Positions 1 through 7,755 of a stretch of 64,000 bases of DNA are shown piece after piece. The stretch is taken from positions 62,001 to 126,000 of the forward strand of contig CAKUOH010000001.1 in the NCBI GenBank assembly GCA_934668765.1, given 5' to 3'. Origin of the DNA: an uncultured Helicobacteraceae bacterium. Lineage in GTDB: Bacteria; Campylobacterota; Campylobacteria; Campylobacterales; Helicobacteraceae. The position numbers and the translations under genes are program-made. Below the pieces are notes generated by a model, which had not been told where the DNA came from, made no database searches, and saw only the letters and a program-made list of their open reading frames with translations. Positions within the stretch are counted from its first letter, which is position 1, and the number at the start of each line of letters is the position of its first letter.

Positions 1-511
1 AGGTGATTTTTCCGCTTGAATCTAGCGCGTAAAAAATTATGCTAAATTGCCCTTTTTGTCCGCTAATCTTTGTGTAAATGCGATTATTAAAATGGCGCAG
101 ATTACTTACCAAGCATTCGATTCGCGTATAGTCGCTACCGCCGCAGATTTTCTCCACTTCTTTAAAAATCGCATACTCCACAATCAAAGGCTGTTGCGCT
201 AAAGTAGGCTTTTGTGATGGGAGCAGTGTCGAATCTTGCGTGAGATTTGGCTCTGTCCTTTGTGGCACAACAGGGCTTGGCTGCGATAAGGGTGCGGATT
301 GTGGCATTTGGACTTGTGGGATTGTGGTATTGTGGAGATTTGCGCCACTTGGATTTACTAGATTCGCGGGACTTTGCGCGGGATTTGCAATATTTTGATT
401 CGTAGGATTCGCATTTAGATTCGTCCCATTTTGCGCACATAATGCACCACCAAAAATCCCAAAAACCGCCACCGCGATAATTTTTATCACGCTTTTTTGC
501 ACGATTCGCAA
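1..511 (-). CDS. Secreted/periplasmic protein, 3' end outside window
   Basis: Open frame running off the left edge of the window. The most likely start is TTG at 511, with GGGAG eight bases upstream; in-frame GTG codons at 502 and 490 are alternatives. The product begins with a basic stretch and a hydrophobic segment ending in ALCAQN, a plausible Sec signal peptide. About 80 residues rich in Asn, Pro, Gln and Ser follow as a low-complexity linker. A more ordered part containing EVEKICGG and SNLRHFNNRIYTKI continues out of the window. Function not recognised. The linker plus exported start suggests an envelope protein. Confidence 0.6.
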   Translation of the reverse strand, partial: MRIVQKSVIKIIAVAVFGIFGGALCAQNGTNLNANPTNQNIANPAQSPANLVNPSGANLHNTTIPQVQMPQSAPLSQPSPVVPQRTEPNLTQDSTLLPSQKPTLAQQPLIVEYAIFKEVEKICGGSDYTRIECLVSNLRHFNNRIYTKISGQKGQFSIIFYALDSSGKIT

Positions 512-580
512 CTCACAAACTCCCAAATTTTAGATTCGCACCATAGATTCGCAAAGATTTCGCTAAAAGCCACATTCGCC

Positions 581-1207
581 CTAAACTAGCACAATATACA
601 CGACTTGTGGTCCGTGCACTCCAAATACCGTTTTTAGCTCAATATCCGCCGTGCGCGAAGGTCCAGCTATCAAAATCATATTGCTTGGTAGATTTTTGCT
701 ACGCATTTTTGCAATGCCATCGCTTATGCTTTTTACGACATTTTTGCGCTCCAAAATCGCAATGCAATTTTTAGTGATAAGAGACGCAAGGCGCGGTTCT
801 TTTGCACTACTTGCTACGCCAAAGACGCCTATATCTGCGATTCCACACTCTGCCTTGATGATTGAAGTATCCGTGCTAAAAAGTGTGTCGCGAATCTCAT
901 CTACGCTTTTGTTGTATGGCAAAAGTTTGCATTCATCTTTGATAGGCGCGATGAATTGCTCTGTATCAAGCGTGTATAATGTGCTTTGCGACTTTAACTC
1001 GCCTAAAATCTTTTTTAAATCCTGCGCTAGATTTTTTTCATCTGATTCCACCACAATGCCCTTATTTGCGACTTGCATTGCGATATATTCATCAAGCACA
1101 TTATCTTTTCCTGCTTTAATCAAGTCTTTGTAATCCCTGCTCGCTTCTTTTAGCCTATTGCTTTTTAGCGCACTCTCCGCGCTTTTAATGATTGCCTCTT
1201 TACTCAT
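581..1207 (-). CDS. lutC: LutC, lactate utilization protein C (LUD domain)
   Basis: 208-residue LUD-domain protein, third subunit of the LutABC iron-sulfur L-lactate oxidase, which feeds lactate electrons to the respiratory chain as pyruvate forms. The C-terminal IAGPSRTADIE motif (about residues 181-191), followed by GVHGPQ, is the family signature. The start overlaps the end of lutB by eight bases, so translation is probably coupled. LUD proteins carry no cluster of their own and none is visible here. In Campylobacter the orthologous set is Cj0073c-Cj0075c, and H. pylori has an equivalent operon. Confidence 0.9.
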   Translation of the reverse strand: MSKEAIIKSAESALKSNRLKEASRDYKDLIKAGKDNVLDEYIAMQVANKGIVVESDEKNLAQDLKKILGELKSQSTLYTLDTEQFIAPIKDECKLLPYNKSVDEIRDTLFSTDTSIIKAECGIADIGVFGVASSAKEPRLASLITKNCIAILERKNVVKSISDGIAKMRSKNLPSNMILIAGPSRTADIELKTVFGVHGPQVVYIVLV

Positions 1208-2660
1208 AGATTACTCCTTGCATTGTTTTTAGCTTCGTGTGAAGACTTGCATCTAGCTCTGGATATGCGCGGTATTTGAGCCACGCATTTAGCCCGGGCA
1301 CGATTCCGCCTACAAATTTGCCTAACCCGCCAAAGATTCGCACCATTGAGGTTGTGATTCGCCACGCAAAGCCACTTGTGGCAATGTATGTGAAAACAGC
1401 GAAACTTCTGCGCTCGGTGGCATTTCTATGCACATTCGCATAGCCTACCACGCCCCCGCGCCCCTCACCTGCCTTTTCACTGCGTAAGTCGCGGATTAGC
1501 TCAGCTAGTGGGATTTTTACAGGGCAGACTTCACTACATCGTCCGCATAATGAGCATAGATTTAGCATTGGCGCACAATTATCGATTCCAAAAATCTGCG
1601 GACTTACAACCTCGCCGATGGGTCCGGGATATGTGCTTAAATAAGCGTGTCCGCCGATTTTATCATACACAGGGCAGTGATTTAGGCAGGTCCCGCAACG
1701 AATGCAGCTCAAAGAGCGATAGTAGTGCGAATCTGCCAAAATTCTAGAGCGATTATTATCTAGCAAAATGATATGCACTTCTTTTGGTCCATCTAATTCG
1801 CCCTTTTGTCTTGGGTGGGCGATGATATTATTGTAGCAGCTGATATTTGCACCTGTGGCACTAGGGACTAAAAGCATATCCAAAATACTTGCGTCTTCAA
1901 AAGATTCCACGATTTTTTCAATGCCACAAATTGCGATATGAATATCACACGCAGTGGTGCTCATCCGTCCATTGCCCTCATTTTCGATTAGCCAAATCGC
2001 GCCCTCATTTGCGATTGCAAAATTAACCCCTGAAAGCCCGATTTTAAAATCCTTAAATTTCTGCCTTAAATGCCCCCGCGCTACGCCATTTAGCGTCTCA
2101 ATAGATTCGGCGTCATTTTCTTTTAGATTCGCACCTAATTTGTCATTAAAAATATCGCGCACTTCGTAGCGATTCTTATGAATCGCAGGGACTACGATAT
2201 GCACGGGCGGTTCATCAATTAGCTGAATGATTAACTCGCCCAAATCCGTCTCTTTTGCGTCAATATTATGCTCTTGCAGGTAGTGATTTAAGTGAATTTC
2301 TTCACTCGCCATCGATTTACCTTTTAGGATAATGTTTGCGTCATTTTTGTGCATTAGCTTCAAAATAACTTCATTTGCTTCCTTTGCATCACTTGCCCAA
2401 TGCACTACAAAGCCGTTTTTTACCGCATTTGCCTCAAATCGCTCCAAAAGTTCAGGCAATTTTGAAAGCGCGTTTTGCTTGACTTTACGCCCTAGCTCAC
2501 GCAACTCTTCCCAATCTTTGTAGCGATTTGCGATAGTATTTTTGCGATTTGTTTTCAAAGTGCGCATACCTGATTTTAGATTCTCACGCATTTGCTTGTC
2601 ATTTAGCTTCGTGTGGATAATTTCGCTGTATTGTTCGCTTGAATGAAAATTGCTACTCAT
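1200..2660 (-). CDS. lutB: LutB, iron-sulfur subunit of L-lactate oxidase
   Basis: 486 residues. The N-terminal LUD domain carries GVNFAIANEGAIWLIENEGNG at about 211-231. A ferredoxin region follows with two 4Fe-4S motifs, Cys319/322/325/329 (CIRCGTCLNHCP) and Cys369/372/375/379 (CSLCGRCSEVCP). Length and domain order match LutB/YkgF. It sits between lutA (12-base gap) and lutC (overlap) in one operon. It should pass electrons from the lactate-oxidising complex towards the quinone pool, and is probably cytoplasmic or peripheral to the membrane. Confidence 0.93.
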   Translation of the reverse strand: MSSNFHSSEQYSEIIHTKLNDKQMRENLKSGMRTLKTNRKNTIANRYKDWEELRELGRKVKQNALSKLPELLERFEANAVKNGFVVHWASDAKEANEVILKLMHKNDANIILKGKSMASEEIHLNHYLQEHNIDAKETDLGELIIQLIDEPPVHIVVPAIHKNRYEVRDIFNDKLGANLKENDAESIETLNGVARGHLRQKFKDFKIGLSGVNFAIANEGAIWLIENEGNGRMSTTACDIHIAICGIEKIVESFEDASILDMLLVPSATGANISCYNNIIAHPRQKGELDGPKEVHIILLDNNRSRILADSHYYRSLSCIRCGTCLNHCPVYDKIGGHAYLSTYPGPIGEVVSPQIFGIDNCAPMLNLCSLCGRCSEVCPVKIPLAELIRDLRSEKAGEGRGGVVGYANVHRNATERRSFAVFTYIATSGFAWRITTSMVRIFGGLGKFVGGIVPGLNAWLKYRAYPELDASLHTKLKTMQGVIYE

Positions 2661-2672
2661 AATCTCCCCCTT

Positions 2673-3419
2673 TTATTGCAGATTGATTCGCTCTGCGATG
2701 AAATCATACAAATGCACGGGCTTTACTTTTACCCCTTGTTTTTTCATCGCACCACTGATATTTAGTAAGCACCCTGCGTCCGCTGATACGACATATTCGA
2801 CATTTTGTGCTTTAATGTCGGCTATTTTTTCTAGCACCATAGCATTTGAAATCTCTGGCTCTTTTATAGAAAATGTCCCACCAAATCCGCAGCATTCCTC
2901 TTCATTTTCTAGCTCCACTAGCTCGACATTTTTAAGCTGACGAAGTAATTTTTTGTTTGATTCGATACTTTTTGCAGTTCGCAATGCGTGGCAGTTTGAA
3001 TGCCAAGTAATGCGCGTTTTATTTTCTTTTGCGTCCTCGTATTTGACTTTTAGCTCTTTTAGTAAAAAGTCGCTTAATTCATACACGCGCTTTGAAAATT
3101 CCTTTACTTGCGCGTAATTCCCATCATTTGCAAAAATCTCCAAATAATCTTGTTTCATTACCCCCGCACACGAGCCTGATGGCACAACTATGGGATAAGG
3201 CTCTTTAAAAAGCTCAATATTATGCAATGCGATTTTTTTGCTATCCTCATAAAAGCCCGAATTTAGGCTTGGCTGTCCGCAACAAGTTTGGTCTTTTTTA
3301 AAGATGACTTCAATGCCCTCTTTTTGCAGTAACTTTATCGCATTTAGGCAAGTGCCAGAATACGCGATTCCGCCAAGGCAAGTGGCGAAAAAATAAACCT
3401 TTTTATGCTCTGTTTGCAT
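2673..3419 (-). CDS. lutA: LutA, CCG-domain subunit of L-lactate oxidase
   Basis: 248 residues with two cysteine-rich CCG domains: TCCGQPS at 45-51 and EECCGFGG at 175-182. These are typical of LutA/YkgE and of heterodisulfide-reductase-like subunits. It is the first gene of the lutA-lutB-lutC operon. The three encode the non-flavin L-lactate dehydrogenase widespread in Campylobacterota, a group in which lactate can be an important carbon and electron source. No frameshift or missing cysteine is visible. The region upstream shows no regulatory site that I can identify with confidence. Confidence 0.92.
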   Translation of the reverse strand: MQTEHKKVYFFATCLGGIAYSGTCLNAIKLLQKEGIEVIFKKDQTCCGQPSLNSGFYEDSKKIALHNIELFKEPYPIVVPSGSCAGVMKQDYLEIFANDGNYAQVKEFSKRVYELSDFLLKELKVKYEDAKENKTRITWHSNCHALRTAKSIESNKKLLRQLKNVELVELENEEECCGFGGTFSIKEPEISNAMVLEKIADIKAQNVEYVVSADAGCLLNISGAMKKQGVKVKPVHLYDFIAERINLQ

Positions 3420-3579
3420 AGCTCTCTCTCCCTTATTTTGAAATGTGGCTAAAAGTTTATCTAAAAAGGCTTAAAGTTTTGTTTGAATTTTGCAAAAAAA
3501 TTTGGGCTTTTGTGCAAAAAGGCGCGAATCTATGCTTAAATCTAATGCTAGATTCACAGGAATCTCTCCCAAATTTTGC

Positions 3580-3585
3580 TACAAT
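3580..3585 (+). promoter_or_regulatory. Extended -10 promoter element
   Basis: TTTGCTACAAT upstream of the small membrane protein gene at 3622. TACAAT with a TG two bases before it matches the Campylobacterota housekeeping -10, placing the transcription start near 3592. Confidence 0.5.
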
Positions 3586-3621
3586 CACACACATATTTAA
3601 AGCAAACAATAAGGACAAAAA

Positions 3622-3978
3622 ATGGCAATTACAGACGAAAAAGAGTTAGGCGAAGCACTGAAAAGTGGCGCAGATAGCATTGAAATTGAAGGTAATTTAA
3701 AAGACAAAGTCATACGCATAAAGGCAAGTGGAAAAGTCGCTTGGATTGTCGCACTTGGCGCGGTTGCGGTGGTAGTCATACTTGCCGTATTTAGCGTAAA
3801 TGGCGCAAATATAGTGCTTGTGGCAACTCCTGTAATTGGCGCAAAGATTAGCATTTGGGCGATATTTGGTGCGATTGTTGTCGCTGTGGTGGCAATTATC
3901 GTGGCAATGCTAAATAAATTTAGACGCTACAAACTCGAAAAAATCTCCAACACGCGCATTATTTTGCGTAAAAAGTAA
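3622..3978 (+). CDS. Small two-helix membrane protein, unknown function
   Basis: 118 residues. The N-terminal ~35 residues are charged (MAITDEKELGEALKSGADSI) and have a repetitive Glu/Ile/Lys pattern. Two long hydrophobic segments follow, about 38-62 and 70-95, rich in Ala, Val and Ile, then a basic tail (KFRRYKLEK). An AAGGAC ribosome site lies just before ATG, and an extended -10 box is found about 40 bases upstream. I do not recognise the family. The soluble N-terminal part and basic tail would lie on the same side of the membrane if both segments cross. It stands alone between oppositely oriented operons. Confidence 0.65.
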   Translation: MAITDEKELGEALKSGADSIEIEGNLKDKVIRIKASGKVAWIVALGAVAVVVILAVFSVNGANIVLVATPVIGAKISIWAIFGAIVVAVVAIIVAMLNKFRRYKLEKISNTRIILRKK

Positions 3979-4010
3979 AATTTGTGGTGTTTTAGATAAA
4001 TTTGTGATTT

Positions 4011-4219
4011 GTCATTGTAAGGACTAAAAAGCCAAAACAATCCAAAGGGTGCGAATCTAAAAGAAAGCCGAATCAATAATCCAAAATTGAAACGATAAAT
4101 TATTTTTTAGAATCTGCCCACAAATTCACCTAAAGCAAGCGATTCGCCTTTGATTCACAAGTCCCCTAAATAGATTGCTTCGTTGTTTTCGCTATGCTCA
4201 AACTACCTCACAATGACAG
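4011..4219. repeat. MITE-like element with GTCATTG termini
   Basis: The ends GTCATTGTAAGG (4011) and CCTCACAATGAC (to about 4217) are inverted copies of each other. The right part also contains ATTGCTTCGTTG. This is one of several copies in the window of an intergenic palindromic repeat; see 6344, 23633, 31628, 39228 and 57350. No coding potential is evident inside. Confidence 0.5.
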
Positions 4220-4234
4220 GGTTTTCACGCGAAT

Positions 4235-5032
4235 CTAAAAGGCATAAACAAACCTTAAAGTGCCCATTATTATCCTTTCATCTATTTTATTGCTTAAAAA
4301 TTCACCAAGTTTTTGTTGATTGTTGTTGTAATTATAGTCGTAGTTGTTGTAGTTATTGCCGTTGCTCATATCTGCAAATATCTTACCAGAATATCTAGGT
4401 TGCGCCAAAATCTCAATCGCATAATCATCATAAATCACAAACCTAAAGCCCAAATTGACCTGTATAGTCTCGGCAACTATATTGCAATCCTTAAAATATT
4501 GGCAATATTCTTTATTGATTCGCTCATATACCAATCCATAGCCAAATCCCAAAATTATGCCAAATTTAAAGTTTTTGATTTTTACAAAATTAAAAAGCAT
4601 ATCCCAATTTACTAGCGTAAAATTATGTGAATGCAATAATTTCAAAAATCGCGCATTATAACCAAAATGATACCTCATCCCAAAAGTTCCACCGCCATAA
4701 AACCACTTATATCCAAGCATTGTTTCAATGCCACCATCGATTTCTGTGGCAGTGTAGTTGCTATAAAACCTATAAATAGTATCCAAACCATAGGCAGTTG
4801 CGATAGTGATTTCTCTATTGTTGCCTTCAAGTGGTTTGCCTAGCGTTCCGCCGATTCCTAGAAAAAAACCATCAGATTCTTTTTGTATTTTTTGCATCTT
4901 TATTTTTTTTGCTGTGCGCTTTGCTTTCTTTTTGGTAATTTTAGGTGTTGAATTATCAATGTAATCATAGGGCAAATCGTCATAAGACATCAACATAAAC
5001 GGCATTAAAATCATCAAAACTAATCGCTTCAT
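4235..5032 (-). CDS. Outer-membrane beta-barrel protein
   Basis: 265 residues with an N-terminal hydrophobic signal (MKRLVLMILMPFMLMSYDD), a Lys-rich segment at about 34-52, then alternating amphipathic strands (GGTFGMRYHFGYNARF, FKFGIILGFGYGLVY). It ends in LRFVYAF, a C-terminal Phe barrel signature as in Helicobacter outer-membrane proteins. An Asn/Tyr-rich loop (GNNYNNYDYNYNNNQQ) lies near the end and could be surface exposed. It is the last gene of a three-gene set with two lipoproteins, so expression probably follows the G9 promoter at 6114-6128. Confidence 0.75.
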   Translation of the reverse strand: MKRLVLMILMPFMLMSYDDLPYDYIDNSTPKITKKKAKRTAKKIKMQKIQKESDGFFLGIGGTLGKPLEGNNREITIATAYGLDTIYRFYSNYTATEIDGGIETMLGYKWFYGGGTFGMRYHFGYNARFLKLLHSHNFTLVNWDMLFNFVKIKNFKFGIILGFGYGLVYERINKEYCQYFKDCNIVAETIQVNLGFRFVIYDDYAIEILAQPRYSGKIFADMSNGNNYNNYDYNYNNNQQKLGEFLSNKIDERIIMGTLRFVYAF

Positions 5033-5041
5033 TTTATCTCC

Positions 5042-5731
5042 TTACTCTTTATAGGCGCGTTCGTCGCCACCATCTACTAGCTCATTTAGCCATTCAACTT
5101 GTTCTTCTCTGTGCTCTGGTTTATAAGATTCTTTGTATTCTTTAAGGCAAGTATTTCTATTTTTAAAAACAAAGCCCGTCTTTTCCTTAATAGCAAAACA
5201 ATAAATATGCTGATTTTTAGGCGTAAAGATTGTGCCTTGTGTAGAGTTAGCGGTAGCCGAAGCAGTAGTTGGATAAAATGGTGGAACAAAATATTGCAAA
5301 ATATTCAAAACTAATCTAAATACATTCATAGAAGTTGTAGCTTCATATTTATTTAATAATAGCACAGGCTTTCCAGCTTTAATATTTACAATGCAACTTG
5401 AATCGTTATCTAGCTTACATAGTGCACTATCATCCATTCCACCTATGATATTCCAATTTGCACTCCAAAAGCCCCTATCAAGTTCGTATATAATATTTTT
5501 CCTAGTTCTATAAGTTACAAATATTTCATTGTAAAATCCAATATTGTAGTCGTCTCTATACATTATTATCCTTGCATAGCCATTTTTGGGTGGCGAAAAG
5601 AGATTGTTTTTCTTGCTTGGTGGAATTGCAAATGTATCAATTTGCTTTGCCGAATATGTAATATGAGTTGGAGCACAAGCATTGAAAAATAGTGTTGCTA
5701 CAAGCAATAAAATAAAATAAAAAATCCTCAT
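5042..5731 (-). CDS. Lipoprotein, DUF2846-like
   Basis: 229 residues. The signal peptide ends in a clear lipobox (LFFNAC), so the mature protein should be lipid-anchored at Cys19. The region at about 50-130 (GYARIIMYRDD, VNIKAGKPVLLLNKYEA) has the look of the DUF2846 beta-sandwich fold of envelope lipoproteins, although the assignment is by eye. The C-terminus is charged. It lies between another lipoprotein (8-base gap) and an outer-membrane protein (9-base gap), so the three are probably one operon encoding envelope components. Exact role unknown. Confidence 0.7.
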   Translation of the reverse strand: MRIFYFILLLVATLFFNACAPTHITYSAKQIDTFAIPPSKKNNLFSPPKNGYARIIMYRDDYNIGFYNEIFVTYRTRKNIIYELDRGFWSANWNIIGGMDDSALCKLDNDSSCIVNIKAGKPVLLLNKYEATTSMNVFRLVLNILQYFVPPFYPTTASATANSTQGTIFTPKNQHIYCFAIKEKTGFVFKNRNTCLKEYKESYKPEHREEQVEWLNELVDGGDERAYKE

Positions 5732-5739
5732 AACAACCC

Positions 5740-6081
5740 CTAATTATGTGCTTTGATTTTCTTTGTCTTTTTACAAGTGCAAAAAATATTGTAATTTATT
5801 TCTTCCATATACATTGTAATTTGCGAAACTTGATTGTTGTAGCAAAAATCTGGAGCGTTATTTAGGTTGAATCTACTTAAATATTGATTTTTTTGTTTGC
5901 TTGTTAGTGCAGATAAATCTAATTTTGTGCCGATGGGTAAAGCACAAGCACCTTGTTTTATTTTTACAAGTTTTGTCTCTTCGTCATAATATACGGGCGA
6001 ATTTTCTGAAAACTTTGGCGCACAGCCGATAAATATCCATATAACTCCCAATAAAAGCGAAAATTTAGGTAACTTTTTCAT
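5740..6081 (-). CDS. Small lipoprotein, first gene of phase-variable operon
   Basis: 113 residues with a signal peptide and lipobox (IFIGC). The mature part has four cysteines, two of them in CTCKK near the end. The start is preceded by AAGGA at good spacing. The promoter 30-50 bases upstream contains a run of nine G on the coding strand directly abutting TAAAAT, so its output probably varies with tract length. No family recognised. It leads an operon with the DUF2846-like lipoprotein and the outer-membrane protein. Confidence 0.65.
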   Translation of the reverse strand: MKKLPKFSLLLGVIWIFIGCAPKFSENSPVYYDEETKLVKIKQGACALPIGTKLDLSALTSKQKNQYLSRFNLNNAPDFCYNNQVSQITMYMEEINYNIFCTCKKTKKIKAHN

Positions 6082-6113
6082 TTGTTCCTTGAATCTAAAA
6101 TTTGTAAAAACAC

Positions 6114-6128
6114 ATTTTACCCCCCCCC
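6114..6128 (-). promoter_or_regulatory. G9-TAAAAT promoter, probably phase variable
   Basis: On the minus strand nine G residues (6128-6120) run straight into TAAAAT (6119-6114), a good -10 box. This puts the transcription start near 6107 and leaves a 5' leader of about 26 bases before the lipoprotein start at 6081. Gain or loss of G would change the spacing between the -10 box and the upstream AT-rich region (TTTAAGTTTAATTTAAAC). The same arrangement recurs at 52960-52974. Confidence 0.6.
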
Positions 6129-6488
6129 TAGTTTAAATTAAACTTAAAGAATTTTGTGGATTTGTGTATTTTTATGATTCGCAGTAGGTGGATTTGCGTG
6201 AAACAAGGCGTAAAAACTTCGTCATTCTTAAGCGAGCAAAGAATCCAAAGCATAAGGCGTTTGCATTTTTAGATTCGCATAAATGTTGCAAATGCAAATT
6301 TGCGGTTTAGTTTCTAAAATTTAATTTATTGATTATCCCATTTATCATTGCGTGAATCTATCTTTTAGATTCGCGCTCTTTGGATACTTCGTGCTGTCGC
6401 GCCCATTATGACGATTTGATTTGGATTGCCACGAAGTAGATTCTAGCGAATCTGCTTCTTGCAATGACAGCTCCACACCATAGCAAAT
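6129..6488. other. Intergenic stretch without a gene
   Basis: No credible reading frame on either strand. It holds remnants of the GTCATTG palindromic repeat: an imperfect pair with ends near 6344 and 6470, and a partial copy near 6219-6245. Several GATTC/GAATC motifs are also present. I see no tRNA or other recognisable RNA. Confidence 0.5.
6344..6470. repeat. Degenerate GTCATTG-type palindromic repeat
   Basis: The left end TATCATTGCG and right end TTGCAATGACAG are inverted relatives of the GTCATTGCRAGG terminus found at other intergenic sites in the window. Confidence 0.4.
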
Positions 6489-6941
6489 CTACCCCAAAAG
6501 TCGCTTATGCTCTAACTTTATACACGAATCCTCTTCATACGCAATTCCCGCGTTTTGCAATATCTCTTTTGCCCTTTCATTGTATAAATCTAACTGCACC
6601 CACACACATTTTGGCTTATGTTTTAGTGCGATGATTTCATTTGCCACCGCTTCTAACGCCTCGCTTTTGCGAAACACATTAAGAATATCGATTGCGCCAC
6701 TCTGTCCGCAACTATCGCGCAATGCCTCATCGCTAAACGCCTCTTGCAAACTCGCATACGCCCTGCGCCCCAAAATCTCACCACTCTCTGGCAAACGCGG
6801 ATAAATGGGAATGACATTATACCCCTGCGTGATTAGATAACGCGCCACGATATTACTAGCCTTGCTCTCATCGGGGCTAATCCCCAAAATTGCGATATTT
6901 TTCGCCGTTTGTAAAATCTGCGTTTTTTCAAAATCATTCAT
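6489..6941 (-). CDS. CoA-binding domain protein (YccU family)
   Basis: 150 residues from the preferred ATG at 6941, which has AAGGTG upstream. A longer frame from 6977 has no ribosome site and overlaps the regulator gene. The protein is a single Rossmann-like CoA-binding domain: KNIAILGISPDESKASNIVARYLITQG at the start, VIPIYPR, then a C-terminal CVWVQLDL segment. This is the usual layout of stand-alone YccU-type proteins, whose substrate is not established. It sits just downstream of the Crp/Fnr regulator, likely in the same transcript. Confidence 0.8.
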   Translation of the reverse strand: MNDFEKTQILQTAKNIAILGISPDESKASNIVARYLITQGYNVIPIYPRLPESGEILGRRAYASLQEAFSDEALRDSCGQSGAIDILNVFRKSEALEAVANEIIALKHKPKCVWVQLDLYNERAKEILQNAGIAYEEDSCIKLEHKRLLG

Positions 6942-6969
6942 TTTCACACCTTTGCATTTTTCTAAAATT

Positions 6970-7599
6970 TCACACATTTTTTAGCGTTATTACGCCTCTT
7001 TTTGTATCGATTTGCCCCTCATTTTTTAGCTCTTTTAGCACCTTTGCGACCGCTTCTCGTGCGCTGCCTATGTGGTTTGCGATATTTTCTTGGCTAGTAT
7101 GCACCACGCCATTTTTGGCATTATTTGCTAAAAATTTTAACACACGCTCTTTAAGACTTTTAAACGCGACATCACCCACAATATCAAGAATCTGACGCAA
7201 TCTCTTTGCCACTAGCTCGACATTAAAGCGCATTATCTCCGCATTTTGCGCACACAGCCCTTGATAGATTTCATTTCTAATCGTGAAAATCTCGCACTCC
7301 TCCATACATTCAAACATCACCTCATCGCTCAATGCCTCGCTCATAAAATTTGTAGAGATGATACAGCACTCCATATCTGTCATATAAAAAATGGTTATTT
7401 CCTTGCCATTTGGCGCGATAGAAAATACACGAATCTTCCCACGCACAAGGCGAAAAAACCCCAACTCATCGGCGTATTTTTTCTCATCCTTTGGGATAAC
7501 CTTAAACGCGCCTTTTTCGCGCAACACTTTTAAGCTACTCTCATCGCCATAAATTTGTGTATTGATTTGCGCCACTTGCGCAATTTGGGATTGATTCAT
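6970..7599 (-). CDS. Crp/Fnr-family transcriptional regulator
   Basis: 209 residues: an N-terminal cyclic-nucleotide-binding-like beta-roll (LVRGKIRVFSIAPNGKEITIFYM, about 51-73) and a C-terminal winged helix with recognition region NIANHIGSAREAVAKVLKEL. The effector domain has adjacent cysteines in DMECCIIS and two more in CMEEC, so iron-sulfur or redox sensing is possible, but the N-terminal Cys cluster of classical FNR is absent. It is divergent from the iron-sulfur/cytochrome b module. A 19-base palindrome at 7651-7669 in the shared promoter region is its likely operator. Confidence 0.85.
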   Translation of the reverse strand: MNQSQIAQVAQINTQIYGDESSLKVLREKGAFKVIPKDEKKYADELGFFRLVRGKIRVFSIAPNGKEITIFYMTDMECCIISTNFMSEALSDEVMFECMEECEIFTIRNEIYQGLCAQNAEIMRFNVELVAKRLRQILDIVGDVAFKSLKERVLKFLANNAKNGVVHTSQENIANHIGSAREAVAKVLKELKNEGQIDTKRGVITLKNV

Positions 7600-7650
7600 T
7601 TTCTGCCTTTAATCTGCTTTGTAATAAAGTTACATTGTATTTTTGCATAA

Positions 7651-7669
7651 TTTGTGATAATAGCACAAA
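7651..7669. promoter_or_regulatory. Palindromic operator candidate for Crp/Fnr regulator
   Basis: TTTGTGATAATAGCACAAA has perfect 6-base arms (TTTGTG/CACAAA) around seven bases. Its centre overlaps GATAAT, a plausible -10 box for the rightward gene at 7756. Binding here would therefore affect the respiratory module directly. A TACAAT on the minus strand at 7639-7634 would serve the regulator itself. Confidence 0.5.
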
Positions 7670-7755
7670 AAATTTAAAACTATATTTTAGATTTGCGCAA
7701 CGCAATTTGATAGCCAAGCAATCTAAACAACAAATCTAACAACAAAGGAAAGACA

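Noticed and set aside
162-440. Minus-strand frame of 92 residues
   Set aside because: A different frame through the same DNA carries a signal peptide and continuous coding to the window edge (1-511); this is its shadow.
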